Origin: an uncultured Clostridia bacterium
GTDB lineage: Bacteria; Bacillota; Clostridia; Lachnospirales; Anaerotignaceae
Assembly (NCBI GenBank): GCA_937901125.1
Contig: CALCGT010000058.1
Coordinates: 1 to 64,000, forward strand
Direction of reading: 5' to 3'
DNA: 64,000 nucleotides
Shown here piece by piece: positions 16,628 to 24,555 of the stretch (within the stretch, counting starts at the first letter, position 1; each line of letters begins with the position of its first letter). The position numbers were made by a program, and so were the translations under genes. The notes under the pieces were generated by a model. It was given only the letters and a program-made list of their open reading frames with translations. It made no database searches and was not told the origin of the DNA.

Positions 16628-17251
16628 ATGAGCTATTTCCCTTTTTTCATAGAGATTGGGCAAAAGCCCTGCCTTGTGGTGGGGGGCGGCATGGTGGCTC
16701 TCAGGAAAATTGAAAAATTGCTGCCCTTTGGCGGGGAAATCACCGTCGTTTCTCCTGCATTTTGTCAGGAAGTGGAGGAAATGGCAGGCATCCGCCGTAT
16801 CAAGCGTAAATTCCAGCGCCGGGATATCGAAGGAAGGCTGTTTGTCATCGGCGCAACGGATGATGAAGCGGTCAATGCAGAAGTTTCCGCCCTTTGCAGG
16901 GAGAGAAACATCCCTGTCAATATCGTGGACAACCCGGAAAAATGCACCTTTTTCTTCCCTGCACTGGTGAAGAAGGGCGAATTTGTAGCGGGCTTTTCCA
17001 GCGGCGGCGGCAGCCCCTTAGCTGCCCAGTTTATCCGCAAGAGGATGGAGGATACCGTCCCCGATGGCTTCGATAAAGTGGTGGAAACTCTGGCAAATGT
17101 GCGCCAAAGGGTCAAAGCAGAAGTCCCCGATATCAAAAAACGAGAGCAGATATTCAAAAGAATTTTTGCCTTGGCTTTGGAAAAAGAGGGGAATGTATCA
17201 GAAGAAGAAATGGATGCAATACTAAAAAAGGAGGGGGAACAAAATGCATAA
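16628..17251 (+). CDS. Precorrin-2 dehydrogenase / sirohydrochlorin ferrochelatase-like
   Basis: 207 aa from ATG 16628 (GGAGG eight bases upstream). Met8/SirC-type: NAD-binding CLVVGGGMVALRKIEKLL, then IPVNIVDNPEKCTFFFPAL and GFSSGGGSPLAAQFIR. It oxidises precorrin-2 to sirohydrochlorin with NAD and may also insert iron. First gene of a tight operon with hemC (8-nt overlap), cobA-hemD and hemB, which together lead from 5-aminolevulinate to siroheme. Confidence 0.93.
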   Translation: MSYFPFFIEIGQKPCLVVGGGMVALRKIEKLLPFGGEITVVSPAFCQEVEEMAGIRRIKRKFQRRDIEGRLFVIGATDDEAVNAEVSALCRERNIPVNIVDNPEKCTFFFPALVKKGEFVAGFSSGGGSPLAAQFIRKRMEDTVPDGFDKVVETLANVRQRVKAEVPDIKKREQIFKRIFALALEKEGNVSEEEMDAILKKEGEQNA

Positions 17252-18101
17252 AATCAGAGTGGGAACCAGAAAAAGTCTGCTTTCCCGCAAACAGACGGAT
17301 ATGGCTCTGCAGGCATTGAAAAATGCATATCCTGCATTGGAAACGGAAGTCGTCCCCTTCCACACCAGAGGGGATAAAATTTTGGACAAGCCCCTTTGGG
17401 AGATCGGCAGTAAGGGGCTTTTTGCATCCGAGTTTGAAGAGATGATTTTGAATGATGAAATTGATATCGCCATCCATAGCGGCAAGGACTTGCCCCTTTT
17501 TGTGGCAGATGGGCTGGAGATCATCGGTATATTGGAACGGGACGACCCCCGGGATGTACTGGTGATGCCCAAAGGCAGAACCCCGGAGGAATGTAAGACC
17601 ATCGGCACAGGCAGTCTGCGGAGACAGCAGTGTGCGGCAAAGCTCTTTCCTTGGGCGGAATGCAAGCTGATTCGGGGGAATATCCATACTCGCCTGCAAA
17701 AGCTAATGAATGGCTGCTTCGATGCCATTATCCTTGCCAAAGCGGGACTGGACCGCATGGGCATTATGGAGGACGACGGCTATACCTTCCGTGTTCTTTC
17801 TATGGATGAATTTCTGCCCGCTGCCTGTCAGGGCATCATCGTGGCAGAAGGTCGGCCGGAATTGGCGGAAATGATTGGAAAAATGACTCACGAAGAAACA
17901 AGGTGGGTGTTTGAGACAGAACGGGAATTACTGATGCTTTTGAATGCCGATTGCAGTGAGCCTGCAGCGGCTTTTGCGGAGCTTTCGGGGGATATCATTC
18001 GCCTGCGGGCTATGTACGGCACAGCCTATGCGGAAGGCACAGCCCCTGTGGAGGAAAGATTGGAATTGGCAGCGAAAGTCGTTGGGAGGTTAAGAGGATG
18101 A
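17244..18101 (+). CDS. hemC: Porphobilinogen deaminase (hydroxymethylbilane synthase)
   Basis: 285 aa, slightly short of the usual 300-310. It polymerises four porphobilinogens into hydroxymethylbilane. Visible: RVGTRKSLLSRKQ (5-17), the catalytic aspartate in HSGKDLP (D82), GTGSLRRQQC (121-130), RGNIHTRL, LPAACQG, and the cofactor-binding cysteine C237 (NADCSEP) that holds the dipyrromethane primer. The C-terminal domain is trimmed. It overlaps the gene before by 8 nt and the next by 4 nt. SD AAGGAGGGGG. Confidence 0.95.
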   Translation: MHKIRVGTRKSLLSRKQTDMALQALKNAYPALETEVVPFHTRGDKILDKPLWEIGSKGLFASEFEEMILNDEIDIAIHSGKDLPLFVADGLEIIGILERDDPRDVLVMPKGRTPEECKTIGTGSLRRQQCAAKLFPWAECKLIRGNIHTRLQKLMNGCFDAIILAKAGLDRMGIMEDDGYTFRVLSMDEFLPAACQGIIVAEGRPELAEMIGKMTHEETRWVFETERELLMLLNADCSEPAAAFAELSGDIIRLRAMYGTAYAEGTAPVEERLELAAKVVGRLRG

Positions 18102-19597
18102 GCGAAACAGGAATGGTATATCTGGTAGGGGCCGGCTGCGGCGACCCGGAACTCATCACATGGAAAGGGCTGAAGCTGCTGAAAAAATGCGATGTGGTGC
18201 TGTATGATGATCTGGCGGCATACAAGCTGCTGGAAGAAACGAAGCAGGACTGTGAGCAGATCTTTGTGGGCAAGCGGTACGGCAAACATTCCCTTCCCCA
18301 GAAAGAAATCAACGCCCTTCTGGTGGAAAAGGCGAAGGAAGGAAAAACGGTGGTGCGGCTGAAAGGCGGCGACCCCTTTGTATTCGGCAGAGGGGGCGAG
18401 GAAATTCTGGCTTTGCAGGAAGAAGGAATCCCCTATGAAGTGGTTTCCGGCGTGACTTCTTCTATCGCTGTACCTGCGGCGGCAGGCATCCCCGTGACCC
18501 ACCGGAAAACAGCCCGTAGCTTCCATGTCATCACAGGACATACGGCGGCCGGCGGCGAAACCACCCTGACGGAAAATATGGATACCTTGGCGAAGCTGGA
18601 AGGGACGTTGGTGTTCCTCATGGGCTTGCATCATCTGGAAGAAATCGCCCAAGGGCTGATGGAGGAGGGCAAAAGCCCCAATATCCCCGCAGCGGTCATT
18701 TCCAAGGGAACCACGCCCCAACAAGAGACCGTCCGTGCAAAACTGGGCGATTTGGCTGCGGAAGTGAGAAAAGCGGAACTGGAAGCTCCGGCGGTCATCG
18801 TCATTGGGGAAACTGCCGGACTGGATTTTACAGGAACGATTTCCCATCCCCTCCGTGGAATAAAAATCGGAGTGACGGGGACAAAATCCATCACCAGAAA
18901 GCTGCGGGACAGACTGGAGGAGCTGGGGGCAGAGGTGACGGAAATGGATTATTCCACCCTTATGCCCTATGGGGAAAATGAAATACTGGAAGAAGCCTTG
19001 CAGAAGGTATCCGAATATTCTTGGGCAGTATTCACCAGCCCCAATGGGGTGGATATTTTTTTTGACTATTTGAAAAAGCTGAAACTGGATATCCGCGCAT
19101 TGGCAGGGCTTAAATTTGCCGTCATCGGCACAGGCACAGCGGCGGCTCTGGAAAAGCGAGGCATCTATCCTGCCTATCTGCCAGAAAAATACGATGTGGA
19201 AAGCCTTGCCCAGGGGCTTTGTCAGATGGTCGGAAAAGAAGAAAAACTATTGATCCTGCGGGCGGAACAGGGCTCCGAAATTTTGACGGAGGTATTGGAT
19301 GCCGCAGGCATGACCTATACAGACGTGAAAATTTACGATATTCTGGTGGACAAGGAAAAACGCCGTTCTGCCAATGAAAAGGTGCAGGAAATGGATTTCA
19401 TCACCTTTGCCAGCGGTTCCGGTGTCCGTGGGTTCATGGAAAACGGCGGCACCATCCCTGCAGGGACAAAGGCCGTCTGCATTGGCACTTCCACCAGGAA
19501 GATGCTCAAAAAATACGGTGATTATGAGAAGATTACAGCGGAAACCTTCAACGTGGACGGTGTGGTCGAAGCAATATTGAAGGAGGTAGAAAAGTGA
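18098..19597 (+). CDS. cobA-hemD: Uroporphyrinogen-III C-methyltransferase fused to uroporphyrinogen-III synthase
   Basis: 499 aa. Residues 1-245 are the SAM-dependent CobA/SumT domain (VYLVGAGCGDPELITWKGL, VRLKGGDPFVFGRGGEE, GVTSSIAVPAAAGIPVTHR). Residues about 255-499 are the HemD synthase (KIGVTGTKSITRKLRDRL, WAVFTSPNGVDIFF, FAVIGTGTAAALE, ITFASGSGVRGF). It cyclises hydroxymethylbilane and then methylates the product to precorrin-2. The fusion is common in Clostridia. Start overlaps the hemC stop and the stop overlaps the hemB start, so translation is coupled. Confidence 0.96.
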   Translation: MSETGMVYLVGAGCGDPELITWKGLKLLKKCDVVLYDDLAAYKLLEETKQDCEQIFVGKRYGKHSLPQKEINALLVEKAKEGKTVVRLKGGDPFVFGRGGEEILALQEEGIPYEVVSGVTSSIAVPAAAGIPVTHRKTARSFHVITGHTAAGGETTLTENMDTLAKLEGTLVFLMGLHHLEEIAQGLMEEGKSPNIPAAVISKGTTPQQETVRAKLGDLAAEVRKAELEAPAVIVIGETAGLDFTGTISHPLRGIKIGVTGTKSITRKLRDRLEELGAEVTEMDYSTLMPYGENEILEEALQKVSEYSWAVFTSPNGVDIFFDYLKKLKLDIRALAGLKFAVIGTGTAAALEKRGIYPAYLPEKYDVESLAQGLCQMVGKEEKLLILRAEQGSEILTEVLDAAGMTYTDVKIYDILVDKEKRRSANEKVQEMDFITFASGSGVRGFMENGGTIPAGTKAVCIGTSTRKMLKKYGDYEKITAETFNVDGVVEAILKEVEK

Positions 19598-20559
19598 GAA
19601 GATTCAGAAGACTGCGCAGTTCCGAAGCCATGCGCCGCATGGTGCGGGAAACAAGAGTTGCTGCGGAAGAAATGATCTATCCCATTTTTATCATCGAAGG
19701 AGAAAATATCAAAAACCCCATAGCGTCTATGCCGGGGGTCTATCAGTATTCCATCGACCGGATGGATGAAATGCTGCAGGCGGTGAAAGAATCCGGTATT
19801 GCCGGCGTGCTGATTTTCGGCATTCCTGCGGGAAAAGACGAGGTGGGTTCTCAGGCCTATGCCCCTGATGGCATCACCCAGAGAGCCATCTGCCATATCA
19901 AGGAAAGATACCCCGAATTGCTGGTCATCGCCGATGTGTGCCTGTGCGAATATACCTCCCATGGCCATTGCGGACTGGTGGACGGCTGTCATATTCTGAA
20001 CGATGAAACCCTGCCCCTGTTGGCGAAGATGAGTGTCACACTGGCGCAGGCCGGGGCAGATATCATTGCACCCTCTGATATGATGGATGGGCGCGTAGGG
20101 GCGATCCGTCAGGCATTGGATGAAAATGGTTTCATTCATATCCCCATCATGGCTTACAGTGCCAAATTTGCTTCTGGTTATTACGGTCCTTTTCGGGATG
20201 CGGCTCATTCCGCCCCCCAGTTTGGCGACAGACGGTCTTATCAGATGGATGTCTGCAATAAAAGAGAAGCTATGCGGGAAATCGCCGATGATATTGAAGA
20301 AGGGGCGGATATGTATATCGTAAAGCCGGCTTTGGCGTACTTGGATGTGGTGGAGGCGGCGGCTCAGCGGTTCGACCTGCCTTTGGCGGTCTATAATGTC
20401 AGCGGCGAATATGCCATGGTAAAGGCGGCGGCGCAGATGGGCTGGATTGATGAAAAGCGCATCGTTATGGAAAACCTCATCGCCATGAAGCGGGCAGGTG
20501 CATCCATCCTCATCACCTATCATGCCTTGGATGCGGCGAAGTGGCTGAAAGAAGGCTAA
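19594..20559 (+). CDS. hemB: 5-aminolevulinate dehydratase (porphobilinogen synthase)
   Basis: 321 aa, full length. It condenses two 5-aminolevulinates into porphobilinogen. The two Schiff-base lysines are visible (K191 in YSAKFAS and K244 in YIVKPALAYLD), as is the zinc cysteine cluster DVCLCEYTSHGHCG (C116, C118, C126) and YYGPFRDAAHSAP. It is the last gene of the siroheme operon; the ALA-forming genes hemA and hemL are not in the window. Confidence 0.97.
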   Translation: MRRFRRLRSSEAMRRMVRETRVAAEEMIYPIFIIEGENIKNPIASMPGVYQYSIDRMDEMLQAVKESGIAGVLIFGIPAGKDEVGSQAYAPDGITQRAICHIKERYPELLVIADVCLCEYTSHGHCGLVDGCHILNDETLPLLAKMSVTLAQAGADIIAPSDMMDGRVGAIRQALDENGFIHIPIMAYSAKFASGYYGPFRDAAHSAPQFGDRRSYQMDVCNKREAMREIADDIEEGADMYIVKPALAYLDVVEAAAQRFDLPLAVYNVSGEYAMVKAAAQMGWIDEKRIVMENLIAMKRAGASILITYHALDAAKWLKEG

Positions 20560-20563
20560 TACC

Positions 20564-21097
20564 ATGAAAAAGGAAGAGGGGAAATGGGAACGGGTGACCC
20601 AGGAATTTGCCCCCGTCTGTGACGAGGATTGCAAAGTGCTGATTTTGGGTACAGCCCCCTCCCGTAAATCCCGAGAGGTGGGGTTTTATTATGGGCATCC
20701 TCAAAATCGCTTTTGGAAGATGCTGGCGGCAGTGACGGGGGAGAGAATCCCCCAGACCATCGAAGAAAAGAAAGCCCTCCTTCTGGGAAACCATATCGCT
20801 CTGCACGATGTCATCCATAGCTGTGATATCATCGGCAGCAGCGACAGCAGCATCCGAAACGTGGAGCCTGCCGATTTGGAACGGATTTTGGCGGTGACGG
20901 GGAAAGTCCCCATCCTCTGCAACGGCGGCACAGCCTATAAGCTATACAAAAAACATCAGGAGAAGCGACTGGGCATCGGAGCTCTGCAAATGCCCTCCAC
21001 CAGCCCTGCCAATGCGGCATGGAAGCTGGAAAAGCTGGTGGAGACATGGGGAGAAGCTCTTTTGCCCCTGATCGGAAAAGAAGGTGACAGTCAGTGA
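20564..21097 (+). CDS. DNA-deoxyinosine / mismatch uracil-DNA glycosylase-like protein
   Basis: 177 aa. Member of the uracil-DNA glycosylase superfamily of the hypoxanthine glycosylase type: VLILGTAPSRKSREVGFYYG, HPQNRFW, an N-x-H-like ALHDVIHSCD, and the C-terminal PSTSPANA motif. It would remove deaminated bases from DNA. It starts 4 nt after hemB and overlaps the DUF89 gene by 4 nt, so it is read from the same operon although the role is unrelated. Confidence 0.88.
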   Translation: MKKEEGKWERVTQEFAPVCDEDCKVLILGTAPSRKSREVGFYYGHPQNRFWKMLAAVTGERIPQTIEEKKALLLGNHIALHDVIHSCDIIGSSDSSIRNVEPADLERILAVTGKVPILCNGGTAYKLYKKHQEKRLGIGALQMPSTSPANAAWKLEKLVETWGEALLPLIGKEGDSQ

Positions 21098-21966
21098 AAG
21101 TCAGTGCGGAATGTATGCATTGCCTGGTAAAAAGACAGGCGGAAGGCATCAAAAAAGAACCAAATGAAGAAAAAAAAGCGGAATACCTGGGCAAGGTGCT
21201 GGGTATCATTGCGGAAAAGGCGGCAGAGGAACCTGCCCCTGTCCTCCTTTCCTATATTGGTAGACTCCATGAGGCATATTTCGGCAAGCCTTTTAGCTTC
21301 GATGAGTTGAAAAAGGGCTACAATGCCATGCTGTTGGAAAAAGAAGCAGAGATTCGCAGTAAAATCAATGCTTCCTCCGACCCTCTGGCGCTGGCTTTGC
21401 GCTATGCCCAGATCGGGAACTATATCGATTTTGGTGCCTTGGGCAGTGTGGATGATGAAAAGCTGGAAGCCTTTCTGGAGCAGGTGGAAAATCTGCCTTT
21501 GTCCCAGGGAACCTATGCCCACTTTACGAAAGATCTGAAAACGGCGAAAAAACTGGTCTATCTGACGGATAACTGCGGCGAGATTTTATTGGACAAGCTC
21601 CTTTTAGAGACCATTGCCGCTGCTGCACCCCAAGTGGAACGGACGATTATCGTTCGAGGAGAGCCTGTTTTGAACGATGCCACCATGGAAGATGCCCTGC
21701 AGGTGGGCATGGATGCTTGGGGCAGGGTCATCCCCAATGGTACAAATATCGCCGGTACATATCTCCCCTGGGTTTCCGCCGAAGCGAAAACAGCCATCGA
21801 CGAAGCAGATATCCTCATTTCCAAGGGACAGGGCAATTTCGAAAGCCTCCATGGCTGCGGTCTGAATCTCTATTATCTGTTCCTCTGCAAATGCCAGTGG
21901 TTCATGGAACGGTTCGGTCTGTCCCAGTTCAGCGGAGTATTCATCAATGAAAGAGACTTGACATAG
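21094..21966 (+). CDS. DUF89 / ARMT1-like damage-control phosphatase
   Basis: 290 aa. SAECMHCLVKRQ at the start holds a C-x2-C pair; LTDNCGEILLDKLLLE and SKGQGNFESLHG are the metal and phosphate motifs of the DUF89 family, which hydrolyses damaged phosphate metabolites. Overlaps the glycosylase gene by 4 nt. A hairpin terminator begins inside its stop codon. Confidence 0.92.
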   Translation: MKVSAECMHCLVKRQAEGIKKEPNEEKKAEYLGKVLGIIAEKAAEEPAPVLLSYIGRLHEAYFGKPFSFDELKKGYNAMLLEKEAEIRSKINASSDPLALALRYAQIGNYIDFGALGSVDDEKLEAFLEQVENLPLSQGTYAHFTKDLKTAKKLVYLTDNCGEILLDKLLLETIAAAAPQVERTIIVRGEPVLNDATMEDALQVGMDAWGRVIPNGTNIAGTYLPWVSAEAKTAIDEADILISKGQGNFESLHGCGLNLYYLFLCKCQWFMERFGLSQFSGVFINERDLT

Positions 21967-21993
21967 GAAGCCATTTATGGTTTCCTATTTTTA
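21963..21993 (+). terminator. Terminator of the siroheme-DUF89 operon
   Basis: ATAGGAAGCCAT / ATGGTTTCCTAT with a TT loop, followed by TTTTTAT. It starts within the stop codon of the DUF89 gene. Confidence 0.85.
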
Positions 21994-22029
21994 TATTTGT
22001 TGCAATTGCAATCGAAAGGAATGATTATT

Positions 22030-22521
22030 ATGGCATATACTCCTGTGGAATATCCTGCGGAAAAGAAGGCGTTCTACAATCTTCTGCTGGAACAGTTGAA
22101 ATTGTATACGGAAAACGAAACAGATCGGACTGCTATCCTTGCCAACGCATCCTCCGTTTTTGGGGTGGCTTTGGAGCACATCAACTGGGTAGGCTTTTAT
22201 TTGGTGCAGGGGGAAGAACTGGTGCTGGGGCCTTTTCAGGGAAAGCCTGCTGTCAGCCGTATCGCCTATGGCAAAGGGGTCTGCGGTGCCGGCTGGGCTC
22301 AAAAGAAAACACAGCTGGTGGCAGATGTCCATTGTTTCCCCGGCCATATCGCCTGCGACTGCAATTCCAATGCCGAGATTGTGGTGCCTTTGCTGGATGA
22401 AAAAGGCGAAGTCCTAGGGGTGCTGGATATTGACAGCCCTGTGAGCGGTCGCTTCGATGGGGACGATTTGGATGGTCTGGAGGCGGCAGCAGCTTTTCTG
22501 GCGGCAAAAATCGGCGGCTGA
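22030..22521 (+). CDS. Free methionine-(R)-sulfoxide reductase (GAF domain)
   Basis: 163 aa. YebR/fRMsr-type GAF protein: NWVGFYLVQGEELVLGPFQG, GKGVCGAGW, DVHCFPGHIACDCNSNAEIVVPL. The three cysteines C-G (near 83), H-C (near 104) and C-D (near 111) correspond to the catalytic and resolving positions. It reduces free methionine-R-sulfoxide via thioredoxin. It lies just upstream of the SAM riboswitch and metK, so methionine metabolism is grouped here. Start ATG 22030 follows AAAGGA. Confidence 0.93.
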   Translation: MAYTPVEYPAEKKAFYNLLLEQLKLYTENETDRTAILANASSVFGVALEHINWVGFYLVQGEELVLGPFQGKPAVSRIAYGKGVCGAGWAQKKTQLVADVHCFPGHIACDCNSNAEIVVPLLDEKGEVLGVLDIDSPVSGRFDGDDLDGLEAAAAFLAAKIGG

Positions 22522-22607
22522 TATCGTGAAACTGTCTTGTTTTTTCGTCGTTTTGGGGCATTTCCCTATGCAATCTGTGGGAATTATTGAAAATGGCGGA
22601 TTTTTTA

Positions 22608-22636
22608 TTGACACACAAAGCGCTCCCCTGTAAAAT
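22608..22636 (+). promoter_or_regulatory. Promoter of the SAM riboswitch-metK unit
   Basis: TTGACA (22608-22613), 17-nt spacer, TAAAAT (22631-22636), immediately before the riboswitch. Confidence 0.88.
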
Positions 22637-22658
22637 ACTACAGGAAGTAAATAAAGGA

Positions 22659-22756
22659 CTTATCAAGAGTGGTTGAGGGACAGGGCCCTGTGACACCCGG
22701 CAACCGGCGGAAACGCATCGGTGCCAATTCCCCCGCATATATTTGCGGAAGATGAG
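22659..22756 (+). promoter_or_regulatory. SAM-I (S-box) riboswitch
   Basis: The S-box core is clear: CTTATC-AAGAG, GGTTGAGGGAC, GGCCC-TGTGACACCC, GGCAACC, GGTGCCAATTCC and the closing GATGAG. P1 forms between 22659-22664 (CTTATC) and 22751-22756 (GATGAG). High S-adenosylmethionine favours the terminator at 22768-22788 and so shuts off metK, a classic feedback on SAM synthesis. Confidence 0.96.
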
Positions 22757-22767
22757 ATGGAAATAGA

Positions 22768-22788
22768 AAGCCCTGAAGGGCTTTTTTT
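22768..22788 (+). terminator. Riboswitch-controlled terminator
   Basis: AAGCCCT-GA-AGGGCTT followed by TTTTT, 11 nt after the P1 stem of the SAM riboswitch. Confidence 0.92.
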
Positions 22789-22789
22789 G

Positions 22790-23012
22790 TTGGAAAGCGG
22801 AGAAAACCACAGACTGCGTTTCGATTTACTGCGTCTGCTTGCAGAATGCAGGAGAGAGAAACGTGGGATGGGGCTTGCGGAGCAAGGACATGAGTAAGGC
22901 AAAGCCTTACAAGTGGTTTTCCCGTAAAAACAATTCAGATAAGTCTCTCCTTAAATAAAATACCTTTGTTTACAGTTATTAAAATTTTTGTGTTAAAGAA
23001 GGAGAACAGAAA
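22790..23012 (+). repeat. MITE-like nested inverted repeat between riboswitch and metK
   Basis: No gene. GAAAACCAC (22802-22810) and GTGGTTTTC (22913-22921) are perfect 9-bp ends of a 120-bp element that contains smaller stems CTTGC-gga-GCAAG (22874-22886) and GTAAGGC-AAA-GCCTTAC (22894-22910). An AT-rich stretch and the metK ribosome binding site GAAGGAG follow. Confidence 0.55.
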
Positions 23013-24191
23013 ATGAGCAGAAGATTATTCACATCTGAATCTGTTACAGAGGGGCATCCCGATAAGATCTGTGACCAGATTTCCGACGGCGTGCTGGACG
23101 CACTGCTGGCAAAAGACCCTAATGCACGTGTAGCCTGCGAAACATGCACAACAACAGGCGTGGTTTTCGTTATGGGCGAGATCACAACAAACGCTTATGT
23201 AGACGTAGAAAAAATCGTAAGAGAAACACTGGAAGAAATTGGCTATACCAGAGCAAAATTTGGCTTCGACAGCGAAACCTGCTCCGTGCTGACAGCCATC
23301 CACGGTCAGTCCCCCGATATCGCTATGGGTGTTGACCACTCTCTGGAAAACAAGAATGGCGAAGATGACAGCGAATTTGATACAGGTGCCGGAGACCAGG
23401 GTATGATGTTTGGTTTCGCTTGTGACGAAACAGAAGAACTGATGCCTCTGCCTATCGCCCTGTCCCATAAGCTGACAAAAAGACTGACAGAAGTGCGTAA
23501 AAACGGCACACTGGCATACCTGCGTCCCGATGGGAAAGCACAGGTAACAGTAGAATATATCGACGACAAGCCCGCAAGAGTGGACACAGTTGTTGTATCC
23601 TCTCAGCATGACCCCGATGTGGAACACAGCCAGATCGAAAAGGATATCATTGAAAATGTAGTGAAAAAAGTGATTCCCGCAGAGCTGCTGGATGACAAAA
23701 CAAAATACTACATCAACCCTACCGGCAGATTTGTAATTGGCGGCCCCATGGGCGACTCCGGTCTGACCGGCAGAAAGATCATCGTTGACACCTACGGCGG
23801 CTATGCAGCCCACGGCGGCGGCGCATTCTCCGGTAAAGACCCTACAAAGGTTGACCGTTCCGCTTGTTACGCAGCAAGACACGTTGCGAAAAATATCGTT
23901 GCCAGCGGCATCGCTACCAAATGTGAAGTGCAGCTTGCCTATGCCATCGGCGTAGCGAAGCCTGTTTCCATTCTGGTAAACACATATGGCACAGGTAAAA
24001 TTTCCGATGAAGAGATTATAGAGATCGTAAATAAAAATTTCGACCTGCGTCCTGCTGCTATCATCAAAAACTTCGACCTGCGCAGACCTATCTACAAACA
24101 GATAGCTGCTTATGGCCACTTCGGCAGAACAGACCTGGATCTGCCTTGGGAAAAACTGGATGTGGTAGACGTATTCAAGGAAAGACTGTAA
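23013..24191 (+). CDS. metK: S-adenosylmethionine synthetase
   Basis: 392 aa, full length. Makes SAM from methionine and ATP. Visible: FTSESVTEGHPDKICDQISD (5-24), GAGDQGMMFGFACDE, the P-loop-like GGAFSGKDPTKVDRS and the final DLPWEKLD. It is preceded by a SAM-I riboswitch with a terminator, so its product represses its own transcript. Codons are more biased than in neighbouring genes (many AAA, CTG, GAA), fitting high expression. SD GAAGGAG. Confidence 0.98.
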   Translation: MSRRLFTSESVTEGHPDKICDQISDGVLDALLAKDPNARVACETCTTTGVVFVMGEITTNAYVDVEKIVRETLEEIGYTRAKFGFDSETCSVLTAIHGQSPDIAMGVDHSLENKNGEDDSEFDTGAGDQGMMFGFACDETEELMPLPIALSHKLTKRLTEVRKNGTLAYLRPDGKAQVTVEYIDDKPARVDTVVVSSQHDPDVEHSQIEKDIIENVVKKVIPAELLDDKTKYYINPTGRFVIGGPMGDSGLTGRKIIVDTYGGYAAHGGGAFSGKDPTKVDRSACYAARHVAKNIVASGIATKCEVQLAYAIGVAKPVSILVNTYGTGKISDEEIIEIVNKNFDLRPAAIIKNFDLRRPIYKQIAAYGHFGRTDLDLPWEKLDVVDVFKERL

Positions 24192-24209
24192 GTTCCTTTG
24201 CAATTCCAG

Positions 24210-24246
24210 AGCCCTAGACCTTTTTGGTCCGGGGCTTTCTTTTTTT
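24210..24246 (+). terminator. Terminator of metK
   Basis: AGCCC-TA-GACC stem with TTTTT loop and GGTC-CG-GGGCT, followed by TTCTTTTTTT. Confidence 0.9.
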
Positions 24247-24312
24247 GTCCATGCACCGGAATCTTCTTCTCGGGATATATTGAAAATAACAAATTCCCGA
24301 GGAGGGAAGGAC

Positions 24313-24555
24313 ATGGACAGATGGAAAAATATTACGGAGATCCCCGTGGAGCAGCCCTGCTTCGTGCATGAAGTGCAGGGGGAGTGTCGTTTGCGTTTCT
24401 TCGATCTGGGATTTTTCCGAGGCAGCCGGGTTTTGCCGATGTATGAATGTGCAGGCGGCGGTACGCGGGTGTATCGGGTGAAGGATACCCTGATTGCTCT
24501 CAGAAATACCGATGCGGAGCGGATCGCTGTGGAGGAGGCGAGGCGGGATGTTTGA
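24313..24555 (+). CDS. feoA: FeoA-domain ferrous iron transport accessory protein
   Basis: 80 aa from the ATG after GGAGGGAAGG. SH3-like FeoA domain: CRLRFFDLGFFRGSRVLPMY and TRVYRVKDTLIALR. FeoA stimulates the FeoB transporter. It overlaps feoB by 8 nt. An inverted repeat CTCGGGA/TCCCGAG (24269-24275 and 24295-24301) ends exactly at the ribosome binding site and could mask it or serve as an operator. Confidence 0.9.
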   Translation: MDRWKNITEIPVEQPCFVHEVQGECRLRFFDLGFFRGSRVLPMYECAGGGTRVYRVKDTLIALRNTDAERIAVEEARRDV

